Shown here piece by piece: positions 8,113 to 17,809 of a stretch of 51,874 bases of DNA. Every line of letters begins with the position of its first letter. Position 1 is the stretch's first letter. Below the pieces are notes generated by a model. That model saw only the letters and a program-made list of their open reading frames with translations, was not told the DNA's origin and searched no databases. The DNA comes from Pantoea stewartii subsp. stewartii (GTDB lineage Bacteria; Pseudomonadota; Gammaproteobacteria; Enterobacterales; Enterobacteriaceae). A program made the position numbers and the translations under genes. Location: contig NZ_VZPF01000030.1 of NCBI RefSeq assembly GCF_008801695.1, forward strand, positions 1 through 51,874. Reading direction: 5' to 3'.

Positions 8113-9306
8113 TTACATTACTGCCGCAAAGGCTTCCGCGACCTGATGCACGTTTTTGCTGTTCAGACCTGCCACACACATACGGCCGCTGCCGACGAGG
8201 TAGATCCCAAACTCTTCACGCAGGCGGTCCACCTGCTGCGCACTCAGGCCGGTGTAGCTGAACATCCCGCGCTGCTTCAACAGGTAGTCGACGTTCTTAC
8301 CGGGTAGCGCCGTACTCATCACCTGTACCAGCGCCTGGCGCATGTCGATAATGCGCAACCGCATGGCTTCGACCTCGGCCAGCCAGTTAGCTTTCAGCGT
8401 AGCGTCGTTTAACACGCGGGCCACAACCTGTGCGCCGAAGTTTGGCGGGCTGGAATAGTTACGGCGGACGGTCGCTTTGAGCTGACCTAATACGCGGCTG
8501 GCCTCTTCAGCGCTGTCACATACCACAGACAGGCCGCCGACGCGCTCGCCATACAGCGAGAAGATTTTTGAAAAGGAGTTGCTGACCAGCGCAGGCAGAC
8601 CTGCCGCAGCAACCGCACGCATCGCGTACGCATCCTCTTCCATGCCAGCACCAAAGCCCTGATAAGCGATATCCAGGAACGGGATCAGCTCCTGTGCTTT
8701 CAGCACGGCAACGGTTTCGTTCCACTGCGCATTGGTCAGGTCGGCCCCGGTTGGGTTATGACAGCACGGATGCAGCAGCACGATGCTTTGCTTTGGCAGG
8801 GTTTTAAGCGTGCTCAGGAACGCATCAAAACGTACACCGTTGGTTTCCGGGTCATACCACGGATAGGTCTTCACCTTGAAACCGGCACCGTTAAAGATGG
8901 CGATATGGTTTTCCCAGGTCGGATCGCTGACCCAGACGTTGGACTGCGGGAAATAACGCTTCAGGAAATCCGCACCGACTTTCAACGCACCTGAGCCGCC
9001 CAGGGTCTGAATCGAGGCGATCTGGCCCGCTTTTAATACGGGATGATCGGCTCCGAACAGCAGTGGCGCTATCGCGTTGCGGTAGGTATTTAATCCTTCC
9101 ATAGGCAGATAGAGCGAAGCCTGCTGCGGTTCGGCACGTAACTGCTCTTCAGCATCAGCCACCGCCTGCAGCTGAGGGATGATGCCTTGCTCGTTGTAAT
9201 AAAGCCCAATACTCAGGTTCACTTTATGCTCGCGCGGATCCTGTTTAAAGGCTTCCATTAGCGACAAAATCGGGTCGCCAGCATAGGCATCAACGTTCTG
9301 GAACAC
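8113..9306 (-). CDS. tyrB: Aromatic-amino-acid aminotransferase TyrB
   Basis: PLP-dependent fold-type-I transaminase that makes phenylalanine, tyrosine and (in part) leucine from the 2-oxo acids with glutamate as donor. The sequence follows E. coli TyrB nearly throughout: [32 protein letters not shown] (cofactor contacts) and the PLP lysine in [16 protein letters not shown] near residue 245, then [12 protein letters not shown]. The GTG at 9306 ([12 protein letters not shown]) gives 397 residues, exactly the E. coli length, with GGAG about 9 bp upstream. An in-frame ATG at 9321 would add five residues. It lies 42 bp after the YitT-like gene. I see no TyrR box in that gap, so expression may depend on upstream genes. 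Confidence 0.96.
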   Translation of the reverse strand: MFQNVDAYAGDPILSLMEAFKQDPREHKVNLSIGLYYNEQGIIPQLQAVADAEEQLRAEPQQASLYLPMEGLNTYRNAIAPLLFGADHPVLKAGQIASIQTLGGSGALKVGADFLKRYFPQSNVWVSDPTWENHIAIFNGAGFKVKTYPWYDPETNGVRFDAFLSTLKTLPKQSIVLLHPCCHNPTGADLTNAQWNETVAVLKAQELIPFLDIAYQGFGAGMEEDAYAMRAVAAAGLPALVSNSFSKIFSLYGERVGGLSVVCDSAEEASRVLGQLKATVRRNYSSPPNFGAQVVARVLNDATLKANWLAEVEAMRLRIIDMRQALVQVMSTALPGKNVDYLLKQRGMFSYTGLSAQQVDRLREEFGIYLVGSGRMCVAGLNSKNVHQVAEAFAAVM

Positions 9307-9348
9307 GGTGCAGATCTCCATGATTGTTCTTGAAATAAAAAAGGGCGA

Positions 9349-9963
9349 TTAAACCCTGTACCGCCCGGGACGATGGTTCATTGCGATGATCATATTCAGT
9401 ATCACCGCGCCCGCAATGGACGCAAGCAACATCGGCAGGCTGACGACAAACAGCGAGGCCAGCACCACGCAGGTATCGACCGCCATTTGCAGTTTACCGG
9501 CGCGAATGCCGAAACGGTCTTGCAGCCAGAGCGCCAGGATATTGATCCCGCCCAGGCTGGCTTTATGGCGAAACAACACTATAAACCCAATCCCCATGAT
9601 GACGTTACCGAACAATGCCGCATAAAAAGGATTCAGTGTGGAAAAATGCATAAACAGGGGATGAAGATGGGTAAAAAGCGACACCAGCCCCACGGCACAA
9701 AAGGTTTTTAGCGTAAATTCCCAGCCCATTCGCTTCACAGCCAGCCAGTAGAACGGCAGGTTGATTACAAAGAAAACGCTGCCAAATGACAGGGGCGAAA
9801 GATAGCTGATGAGGAATGCCAGCCCAGCCGTGCTGCCGGTCAATGCGCCTGCCTGCTTCAGCATGAGCACACCAAACGAGACCATTAAGGTGCCGAGCAG
9901 GATAGCCAGCGCATCTTCAAGGCGAGAGTGAGGAATATCGGCGGGTTGTACAATGTTGTCCAT
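9349..9963 (-). CDS. YitT family integral membrane protein
   Basis: This 204-residue protein has five or six hydrophobic helices. It matches the YitT/DUF161 membrane domain: ..LLGTLMVSFGVLMLKQAGALTGSTAGLAFLISYL.., ..FFVINLPFYWLAVKRMGWEFTLKTF.. and ..ASLGGINILALWLQDRFG... The function is unestablished; a transporter role is suspected for some relatives. The extra cytoplasmic domain of many Gram-positive members is absent. It lies between an Lrp-type regulator gene (183 bp upstream) and tyrB, all on the same strand. In E. coli this spot holds alr. A role in amino-acid traffic is suggested only by the neighbours. Confidence 0.82.
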   Translation of the reverse strand: MDNIVQPADIPHSRLEDALAILLGTLMVSFGVLMLKQAGALTGSTAGLAFLISYLSPLSFGSVFFVINLPFYWLAVKRMGWEFTLKTFCAVGLVSLFTHLHPLFMHFSTLNPFYAALFGNVIMGIGFIVLFRHKASLGGINILALWLQDRFGIRAGKLQMAVDTCVVLASLFVVSLPMLLASIAGAVILNMIIAMNHRPGRYRV

Positions 9964-10146
9964 AAAGCAGTCTCAGTGCGAATGATGCAGCACCAATGCA
10001 ATAACTGCGCCAGCCTGTGCAGGCGCTCAGGCATAAGCGTCTTACCGGATTTTACTGCCCCGCCGGGGAGGTCGATTGTGCATTGCACGACTCAAATACG
10101 CATAAAAAACGCATCATTCCGCCACATCATGCACCACCTGCGCGCA

Positions 10147-10638
10147 TTATGCTCTTTTTTGGCGCACAGCCTGCTGCTCGCCCATCATTAATCCGTTCTC
10201 TTTGAGTCTGCCCAGTACCACCGATGTTTTGACATGGGAAACGCTCTGGTGACCGGCTAACAGCTGGCTGATTACCGCGCTCAGTGAAGCCAAATCGGCC
10301 ACGGCGACTTTCAGCAGGTAGTCGGCATCACCGGTGGTTTTATAGGCATCAATAATTGCGTCTTCCTGTTCCACCATGCGATGGAAGCTGTCGACATAGT
10401 CAGCAGTATGGTTAATGAGCCGCACTTCAATGAGTCCGACAATGCCCAGCCCCACCGCGTCCGGCGACAGCCGTGCGTGATAGCCAAGAATCAGGTTGGC
10501 CTGTTCAAGATTGATACGCCGACGTGAACATTGTGAAGCAGAAAGACCGACCAAATCGCTGAGTTTCTGATTGGTCAAACGGCCATTAGATTGGAGCAGA
10601 GTAAGGATTTTTAGATCGTAATCGTCTACGTGCGTCAT
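10147..10638 (-). CDS. Lrp/AsnC family transcriptional regulator
   Basis: This 163-residue protein has an N-terminal helix-turn-helix (DDYDLKILTLLQSNGRLTNQKLSDLVGLSASQCSRRRINLEQ, residues ~5-47). The C-terminal RAM ligand-binding domain (..GLIEVRLINHTADYVDSFHRMV..; ..YKTTGDADYLLKVAV..) is typical of feast/famine regulators that respond to amino acids. The ATG at 10638 has GGAA 7 bp upstream; the frame is open further back without a better start. It is probably the local regulator of the YitT-like gene and perhaps tyrB. The effector is unknown. Confidence 0.88.
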   Translation of the reverse strand: MTHVDDYDLKILTLLQSNGRLTNQKLSDLVGLSASQCSRRRINLEQANLILGYHARLSPDAVGLGIVGLIEVRLINHTADYVDSFHRMVEQEDAIIDAYKTTGDADYLLKVAVADLASLSAVISQLLAGHQSVSHVKTSVVLGRLKENGLMMGEQQAVRQKRA

Positions 10639-10727
10639 GCTGTTTCCGTCGCGTGTCAGTGTCGCTTTGCTACAGATAACCCGATTCACTGCGACGTTGT
10701 CCAACACTATTTTGCACGGTCCTGCCT

Positions 10728-10750
10728 GCCATGCACAGATCGTGCATGGC
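10728..10750. other. Hairpin between dnaB and the Lrp-type gene
   Basis: Perfect 9-bp stem GCCATGCAC/GTGCATGGC with an AGATC loop, 15 bp past the dnaB stop. There is no U tract, so it may be a processing or rho-dependent end rather than a classical terminator. Confidence 0.5.
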
Positions 10751-10764
10751 GGGCCAGTGACGGA

Positions 10765-12171
<1,407 letters not shown>

Positions 12172-12267
12172 AGTGAATGCATTACCGATCTTCTGTGGGG
12201 ACGCGCAAGTATACCTCAGTTAAGGGGCGTGCCTCACCTTCATGATGAAACAATCACAGGAGTAAGC

Positions 12268-13251
12268 ATGGCAAAGCGTATTCAGTTCAACGCACACGGC
12301 GGCCCGGATGTCCTGACCTGGATTGATTTTGAGCCTGCCGATCCCGCCGATAATGAAATCCAGGTCGAAAACCGCGCGATTGGCATGAACTATATTGATA
12401 CTTACGTGCGCAGCGGGCTGTATCCGACAGGTCATTTTCCCTCTGGTCTGGGCACCGAGGCGGCGGGTGTGGTCACCCGCGTGGGATCGGCGGTCACGCG
12501 TTTCAAACCCGGCGATCGCGTCGTGTACTGCCAGGCCGCACTCGGGGCTTACAGCGAGCTGCATAACGTGGCGGAAGACCGTCTGATGCTGTTACCCGAC
12601 GCCATCAGTTTCGAGCAGGCTGCCGCCAGTTTTTTGAAAGGCCTGACGACGCAGTACCTGTTACGACAGACCTATAAGGTCAAAGCCGACGAAATTTTTC
12701 TGTTTCATGCCGCGGCGGGTGGCGTGGGGTTGATTGCCTGCCAGTGGGCAAAAGCGCTCGGCGCCCATCTGATCGGCACCGTCGGCTCCGCCGAAAAGGC
12801 GACACTGGCCAAAAACGCGGGAGCCTGGGCCACCATTAATTATCAGCAAGAGGACATTGCACAACGGGTCAGTGAGCTGACCGGCGGCAAGAAGGTTGGC
12901 GTGGTGTACGACTCTGTGGGGAAAGCGACCTGGGAAGCCTCGCTGGACTGCCTGCGTCGTCAGGGACTGATGGTGAGCTTCGGGAATGCTTCAGGGCCGG
13001 TGACCAATGTTGATCTCAGCATTTTAAATAAGAAAGGCTCACTGTTTGTTACCCGTCCTTCCCTGTTCGGCTACATCACCAATCGTCAGGAGCTGGAAAC
13101 GGCCAGTGCAGAATTGTTCTCTTTACTGGCAAGTGGCGCCATTAAGGTCGATGTGCCCGAGCAGCAAAAATTTGCACTGAAAGAGGCCAGCCGCGCTCAC
13201 CAGTTACTGGAGAGCCGCGCGACGCAGGGATCGAGCCTGCTGATTCCCTGA
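12268..13251 (+). CDS. qorA: NADPH:quinone oxidoreductase QorA
   Basis: This 327-residue medium-chain dehydrogenase/reductase has the same length as E. coli QorA and aligns throughout. The NADPH-binding Rossmann motif is FHAAAGGVGLIACQWAKALGA (around residues 145-165), and the QOR-type segment ..GLGTEAAGVVTRVG.. lies near residue 60. No catalytic zinc ligands are evident. It reduces quinones with NADPH by one-electron steps. The ATG at 12268 follows AGGAG at good spacing; the frame upstream to 12229 lacks a ribosome-binding site. Confidence 0.95.
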   Translation: MAKRIQFNAHGGPDVLTWIDFEPADPADNEIQVENRAIGMNYIDTYVRSGLYPTGHFPSGLGTEAAGVVTRVGSAVTRFKPGDRVVYCQAALGAYSELHNVAEDRLMLLPDAISFEQAAASFLKGLTTQYLLRQTYKVKADEIFLFHAAAGGVGLIACQWAKALGAHLIGTVGSAEKATLAKNAGAWATINYQQEDIAQRVSELTGGKKVGVVYDSVGKATWEASLDCLRRQGLMVSFGNASGPVTNVDLSILNKKGSLFVTRPSLFGYITNRQELETASAELFSLLASGAIKVDVPEQQKFALKEASRAHQLLESRATQGSSLLIP

Positions 13252-13256
13252 TGTAA

Positions 13257-13288
13257 AAAGGGCTTCCCGCAGGAAGCCCTTCTTTTAT
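13257..13288 (+). terminator. qorA terminator
   Basis: AGGGCTTCC-CGCA-GGAAGCCCT stem (13259-13280) followed by TCTTTTATTTTT, just after the qorA stop. Confidence 0.92.
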
Positions 13289-13312
13289 TTTTCATTCGCA
13301 CTGATGTAGGGG

Positions 13313-13485
13313 GGCTTTGTTGAATAATAGGTAATCATTCTGTTTTGTCTGCACTGTTTTGGTAGAAAACGCTGATGCCAGACAGAACACCGTCATACGC
13401 AAGCATGTAACGCATTGATTTTATGTTATCTGAAACAACCGTTTTCATAGTACCACAGCATAAAATCCATTTATTCAACAAAGCC
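13313..13485 (-). mobile_element. 173-bp IS903-type non-autonomous element, copy 2 (intact insertion)
   Basis: Reverse-oriented copy of the element seen at 7816. It is flanked by a perfect 9-bp direct repeat ATGTAGGGG (13304-13312 and 13486-13494), the target-duplication length of IS903-type transposition. It landed in the non-coding gap between qorA and pspG, so it breaks no gene. It carries the same 37-codon frame, at 13448-13335 on the minus strand. The remaining ~120 bp up to pspG hold nothing I can identify. Confidence 0.95.
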
Positions 13486-13614
13486 ATGTAGGGGCAGAAG
13501 CGATGAATATGTTATGAATCAACGACAGCTATCCTGACAGAAAACATAAGTAAAAAGTATGATTGTTGTTAATATTCTGAGCACCAATTTTTCACTGTGT
13601 GATCACGCACACAT

Positions 13615-13881
13615 TTATCCCCTGCCATTCCGCTCCAGCCTGCGGATCCTGCGCCTGTACAGGACGCGCTGGCGAGTGTCTTCGTCAGTGAAAAAGCGCC
13701 GATAGAGCCATACTGCGGCCACGGCCAGCAGTAGCCAGGGCAGCACCTTAACAATCAGCATCACCATGCCGCCGACAAACATCACGATCGTGGCCACGAC
13801 CAGGGCAGCAATGACGCCGATTAAGGACACGCCAGTCAGCAACAGCATCAGGAAGAAACCGAATACAAAAATAATGTCCAT
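13615..13881 (-). CDS. pspG: Phage shock protein G
   Basis: An 88-residue inner-membrane protein with the PspG core GVSLIGVIAALVVATIVMFVGGM.., then ..VLPWLLLAVAAVW.., giving two hydrophobic segments. The tail is more basic than in E. coli (80 residues). PspG is a late effector of the Psp envelope-stress response that protects the proton-motive force. The ATG at 13881 follows GAGGAG. A good sigma-54 promoter about 35-50 bp upstream agrees with PspF/sigma-54 control as in E. coli. Confidence 0.9.
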   Translation of the reverse strand: MDIIFVFGFFLMLLLTGVSLIGVIAALVVATIVMFVGGMVMLIVKVLPWLLLAVAAVWLYRRFFTDEDTRQRVLYRRRIRRLERNGRG

Positions 13882-13914
13882 TTGTTCACTCCTCACGATG
13901 AATACGTTACGTAT

Positions 13915-13930
13915 TACAAGAACCATGCCA
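13915..13930 (-). promoter_or_regulatory. Sigma-54 (-24/-12) promoter of pspG
   Basis: On the minus strand, TGGCATGGTTCTTGTA has the -24 GG and the -12 TTG at canonical spacing (consensus TGGCACG-N4-TTGCA). The exceptions are T for C at position 6 and T for C after the -12 G. PspF enhancer sites would lie further upstream; I could not place them. Confidence 0.75.
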
Positions 13931-14008
13931 ACAAGTAACCTGTTGATAGTGATGAGTTAAGTATGAAGTATGCAAAATCAACCTGGCGAGATTCACCAGA
14001 TTATGGTG

Positions 14009-14036
14009 AAAAAAAACCAGCCGGCTGGCTGGTTTA
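14009..14036 (-). terminator. dusA terminator
   Basis: AACCAGCC-GGCT-GGCTGGTT stem (14015-14034). On the minus strand a run of T follows the stem, directly past the dusA stop. Confidence 0.88.
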
Positions 14037-14042
14037 ACTGTA

Positions 14043-15038
14043 TCAGGCTTCCTGAGGGATCTTATCGGCGACCAGTGCTAATGCAGCCTCCAGTACCCGC
14101 ACATCGGCACCGGGCTTATGGGCATTCTCGCTAAGGTGACGACGCCACTGGCGCGCGCCAGGGATCCCCTGGAACAGCCCCAGCATATGCCGCGTCACAT
14201 GGCCAAGGTACGTGCCTTTTGCCAGCTCGGCTTCAATATAAGGGTACATGGCGCGCACCACCGCCACCGGATCAGCGGCAGGCTGTTCCCGGCCAAACAC
14301 TTCCCGATCGACATGCGCCAGGATGCCGGGGTTTTGATAGGCCTCGCGGCCCATCATGACACCATCCAGGTGCTGAAGATGTGTTTTAGCCTCTTCCAGC
14401 GTTTTCACGCCGCCGTTAATGGCAATCGTCAGTTGTGGAAAATCACGCTTTAACTGATAAACCCGGGGGTAATCAAGCGGTGGAATCTCGCGGTTTTCTT
14501 TCGGACTCAGACCCGAAAGCCATGCCTTGCGCGCATGAATGATAAAGGTGTCGCAGCCACCGCGCTCTGCCACAGTGCCGATAAAATCGGTCAGGAAGGC
14601 ATAGCTGTCCTGTTCATCGATACCGATACGGGTTTTGACCGTGACCGGAATATCCACCACATCACGCATCGCTTTAATGCCGTCAGCGACCAGCCCGGCT
14701 TCCGCCATCAGGCAGGCACCAAAGCGGCCATTCTGAACACGATCTGACGGGCAACCCACATTGAGGTTAACTTCATCGTAATCGCGCTGTTCAGCCAGCG
14801 CCGCACACTGCGCCAGTGCAGCCGGATCGCTGCCGCCCAGTTGTAACGCGACCGGGTGCTCCTCTTCACTAAAGGCCAGATAATCGCCTTTACCGTGAAT
14901 AATGGCTCCCGTGGTGACCATTTCGGTATACAGAAGCGTATCGCCGGTCAGCAGACGATGGAAATAGCGACAGTGACGATCTGTCCAGTCGAGCATGGGA
15001 GCAACAGAGAAGCGTTGGGAGGAAAAAGTGTCGGTCAT
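14043..15038 (-). CDS. dusA: tRNA-dihydrouridine(20/20a) synthase DusA
   Basis: This 331-residue flavoenzyme reduces U20/U20a in tRNA D-loops with NADPH. It is a TIM barrel with FMN-contacting N-terminus ([22 protein letters not shown]) and the catalytic-cysteine motif [20 protein letters not shown] near residue 95-110. Further motifs are [22 protein letters not shown] and [11 protein letters not shown]. The ATG at 15038 gives [12 protein letters not shown]. It lies between pspG and the TraF-like gene, as part of conserved enterobacterial synteny. Confidence 0.95.
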   Translation of the reverse strand: MTDTFSSQRFSVAPMLDWTDRHCRYFHRLLTGDTLLYTEMVTTGAIIHGKGDYLAFSEEEHPVALQLGGSDPAALAQCAALAEQRDYDEVNLNVGCPSDRVQNGRFGACLMAEAGLVADGIKAMRDVVDIPVTVKTRIGIDEQDSYAFLTDFIGTVAERGGCDTFIIHARKAWLSGLSPKENREIPPLDYPRVYQLKRDFPQLTIAINGGVKTLEEAKTHLQHLDGVMMGREAYQNPGILAHVDREVFGREQPAADPVAVVRAMYPYIEAELAKGTYLGHVTRHMLGLFQGIPGARQWRRHLSENAHKPGADVRVLEAALALVADKIPQEA

Positions 15039-15137
15039 GAAGCGCAGTCGATCCGGTGGTTAACAGTGATGATATTCTGCGCAAGGATAGCATAAGGGCG
15101 GGCGACAAGGTATCGCCCGCCCGTTAATGGCACGGAA

Positions 15138-16409
15138 TCAGAAGTTAAATCCGAGTTGCGCCATGGCACCCCAGGTATTGTTTTGCCCCACCGAGCCTGC
15201 CAGATCCAGATGCACAGAATTGTTGAATGGTGACAGCCCAAAACCTGCGGTCGCCACATTTTCGTCGTTGGAACGCATATCTGCGCGATAACCGGCGCGT
15301 AACTGTAACCAGTCCAGTACGCGATATTCCGCGCCCACGCCTGCATACTGACTGTTTTCCTGAGATTTGAAACGGTGCGTTTCGGTCAGGTCAACATCGC
15401 CTGTCAGCGTTACCGGCCCTTTATCCCAGGCTAAACCCGCCGTCACTAATGGACGGATTTCATAGGTATCCTGATAGCCATTCACCTCTTTGGTTTGCAG
15501 GTCACGTGATACCAGGTTCTGTCCGGTCACGCCTAACGTCCAGTTTTCTGCGAATACCGTCGCCAGGCCGGCGTCAACGTTGAACCCGCTTTCGGTGCTG
15601 CGGTAGCGGCCATCCCGTAAATCGTTTTTATCGTAGTTATAAACGCTGGCGGAATAGTTATACAGCCAGGTCTTTTGCAGCTTAGGCGTCACACCAATCG
15701 ACACCGGATGGCCGGCAATCGTGAACTCATGGGCAACGGCGATACCATAATCGGTATTTAGCGCAGCCAGCCCGTTCGCGCTGGAGCCCAGCAAGTTTTG
15801 TACATTAGGCAGACCAAATACACCGCCAGGAATACCGGCAAACGTTTCGTCAGCCACGCCTTGTAAAATAACGATATCGCCTTCTTTTACATTCGCGCGG
15901 ACATGCGCCGTACCATAGGCTTTGGTGACAAAGGCAAAAGGCAGCGTTTCATTCGGAACGGTGACTGCAATCGCGACACCTGCTGTCGCGTTGGCTTTGT
16001 TACCGCGTAAATCTCTGAGCGTATTGGCCAGATCCCCTGACGCAGCCTGTATCTCAGGAATACGGCGCAGCAGCTCTAACGTCGAGGCATTATCAAACAG
16101 ATCCTGATAGCGATTTACCGTGTCAGTAATGTTATCGATCTTATCGACCATCTTGTCTTTATCAGTAATTTGCGCGCCCGCACTGGGAAAAATGATGCTG
16201 ACGTTGTCATCGGGTTTTGCTTTGGTCATTAACGCCGGGTTAGCTAAAACGGCAGACCCGTAGGTAGAGGACGCCACGCCCGTTCCCCCCATTGCATCGT
16301 TACGGGCATCGTACCAGGTTCCCGCGGCCAGCGCGGATGATGAAAAAACCAGAGCATTAAACACTGCAGGGAAAACCAGAACGGAACGTGGGACGGTTAA
16401 TTTTGCCAT
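15138..16409 (-). CDS. TraF-like outer-membrane beta-barrel protein
   Basis: This 423-residue protein has a signal peptide (residues 1-28, ..SSSALA-AGTWYDAR). The mature N-terminus, ..DARNDAMGGTGVASSTYGSAVLANPALM.., is characteristic of the TraF_2 family, annotated as F plasmid transfer operon TraF-like and related in design to FadL-type barrels. A helical section (~80-135) precedes strand-rich sequence, ending in aromatic GFNF as in outer-membrane barrels. The function is unknown; despite the name there is no conjugation gene nearby. It stands alone between dusA and zur, where E. coli has yjbLM. Confidence 0.78.
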   Translation of the reverse strand: MAKLTVPRSVLVFPAVFNALVFSSSALAAGTWYDARNDAMGGTGVASSTYGSAVLANPALMTKAKPDDNVSIIFPSAGAQITDKDKMVDKIDNITDTVNRYQDLFDNASTLELLRRIPEIQAASGDLANTLRDLRGNKANATAGVAIAVTVPNETLPFAFVTKAYGTAHVRANVKEGDIVILQGVADETFAGIPGGVFGLPNVQNLLGSSANGLAALNTDYGIAVAHEFTIAGHPVSIGVTPKLQKTWLYNYSASVYNYDKNDLRDGRYRSTESGFNVDAGLATVFAENWTLGVTGQNLVSRDLQTKEVNGYQDTYEIRPLVTAGLAWDKGPVTLTGDVDLTETHRFKSQENSQYAGVGAEYRVLDWLQLRAGYRADMRSNDENVATAGFGLSPFNNSVHLDLAGSVGQNNTWGAMAQLGFNF

Positions 16410-16615
16410 TTGCTTATCATCACCTGAAAAATTGCCGTTAAAACATTAACGACCGAATAGTTTGTTAGCCCCATTGTGGAGGATGGCTAACGCTTTATTG
16501 CTGTGAATTCAGAGTAAATAGTGGCGCAATTCCATTGATTGATTATTTTTCGATCGGTTATGTCTGGTTACCGTCCAAAAAGCGTTAACAGAAGGAGGCC
16601 GGGACCAGCACTTTA

Positions 16616-16643
16616 TTAAGAACTTTTAAACATTAGTTCTTAA
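16616..16643. promoter_or_regulatory. Inverted repeat in the TraF-like/zur intergenic region
   Basis: TTAAGAAC-N12-GTTCTTAA is a perfect 8-bp dyad. It lies in the 423-bp AT-rich gap between the divergent TraF-like gene and zur, and could be an operator for an unidentified regulator. A second dyad, GTTAGCC (16464-16470) and GGCTAAC (16485-16491), lies in the leader of the TraF-like gene. I see no other definite site in the gap. Confidence 0.4.
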
Positions 16644-16832
16644 CTCAGTGAGATGTAAAGCAAAAGGAAAAAATATTTACAAACATTCTGACATATATTG
16701 GCATCGCAGACGGGCGCAAAGTCGTAAGGAACAGATAAGCACGGGTAAAGGGAGAAGGTGCAGACAGGCAAGGTGCATCGTACGTATCATTAATGTGATA
16801 AGATAACATCACCTGTCAATCGGAGAAATTCC

Positions 16833-17354
16833 ATGTCAACCATGACGCCAGAGCAAATCATGACCCAGGCTGAGAAACTGTGTTTACAGCGCGGTGTACG
16901 CCTGACGACCCAGCGCGCAGAGGTCCTGCGGTTGATGGCCGGACAGCCAGGATCGATCAGTGCTTATGACCTGCTTGATCAGTTGCGTGTCAGTGAGCCC
17001 CAGGCCAAGCCTCCTACCGTCTACCGTGCGCTGGATTTTCTTCTTGAGCAGGGTTTTATCCACCGCGTCGAGTCCAATAACAGCTATGTGATGTGTCACC
17101 ATTTCGACGCACCCGCCCATACATCGGTGATGCTGGTCTGCGATCGCTGTGCAGTGGTCACGGAAAAGCAGGCGCAGGGCGCAGAAAAAATCATCGCATC
17201 GCTGGCGCAAGAGGCAAGCTTTGTCCTACGGCATAGCGTGATAGAGGCGCACGGGTTATGTGAAAACTGTGCGGAAGTTGAAGCCTGTGAACAGCATGAA
17301 CATTGTGATCATGACCATCAGGCTGACGGGAGGAAACGCAGTAAACGAAGTTAA
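16833..17354 (+). CDS. zur: Zinc uptake regulator Zur
   Basis: Fur-family repressor of 173 residues (E. coli Zur, 171). The winged-helix part is ..RGVRLTTQRAEVLRLMAGQPGSISAYDLLDQLR..AKPPTVYRALDFLLEQG... The structural and sensory metal sites are visible as ..CDRC.. and ..HGLCENCAEVEACEQHEHCDHDH... With zinc bound it represses zinc-import genes. The ATG at 16833 has GGAG 8 bp upstream. It is divergent from the TraF-like gene and convergent with yjbJ. Confidence 0.95.
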   Translation: MSTMTPEQIMTQAEKLCLQRGVRLTTQRAEVLRLMAGQPGSISAYDLLDQLRVSEPQAKPPTVYRALDFLLEQGFIHRVESNNSYVMCHHFDAPAHTSVMLVCDRCAVVTEKQAQGAEKIIASLAQEASFVLRHSVIEAHGLCENCAEVEACEQHEHCDHDHQADGRKRSKRS

Positions 17355-17425
17355 TTGCACATCCTTGTGCGGTCTGGCCGGCATGAGCGTACCGGCCCGG
17401 GTAGGAGCATCCCTGAATAACGTGA

Positions 17426-17638
17426 TTACCAGCGGTAATCCTTGTTGTGACCTTCCCAGTCCGTTACTTCTTTCTCCGCCTGATCTTTCGCGTAGCCGTA
17501 ACGTTCCTGAATTTTGCCGACCAGCTGATCGCGTTTACCTTCAATGACTTGCATGTCATCATCGGTCAGCTTGCCCCATTTCTCTTTCATTTTTCCTTTG
17601 AACTGTTTCCAGTTACCACTCGCTTCGTCTTTATTCAT
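17426..17638 (-). CDS. yjbJ: CsbD family stress protein YjbJ
   Basis: This 70-residue protein matches E. coli YjbJ (69) nearly throughout: MNKDEASGNWKQFKGKMKEKWGKL.., then ..IEGKRDQLVGKIQERYGYAKDQAEKEV... CsbD-like proteins are small, charged and abundant in stationary phase or under general stress; the mechanism is unknown. The ATG at 17638 has GGAGG upstream. The open frame extends to 17689 but that part is unlike the family. Confidence 0.95.
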   Translation of the reverse strand: MNKDEASGNWKQFKGKMKEKWGKLTDDDMQVIEGKRDQLVGKIQERYGYAKDQAEKEVTDWEGHNKDYRW

Positions 17639-17809
17639 TGCAGACCTCCACGTCATCCTTCGATTTCGTTTTATTTTGCCATCAGGCAAAATTACGATAT
17701 AAAGCGCTGTTTGATAGCGCCATTAAAAGATAATTGCAGTAGCTAATTTCAGTTTTGCCGGAAAAAATGAAAATTTTATGTAGCCTGCGTCATATTTCAG
17801 GCAAGTTGC

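Noticed and set aside
9307..9348. TyrR box in front of tyrB
   Set aside because: No TGTAAA-N6-TTTACA-like sequence in the 42-bp gap.
10000..10146. REP/BIME-like repeat in the gap between the YitT-like and Lrp-type genes
   Set aside because: There are short GC palindromes but no match to the REP consensus and no second copy in the window.
16795..16812. GTGAT...ATCAC dyad just before zur as a Zur autoregulatory box
   Set aside because: It resembles only the outer parts of a Zur box, lacks the central TATANTATA and could equally be chance in AT-rich DNA.
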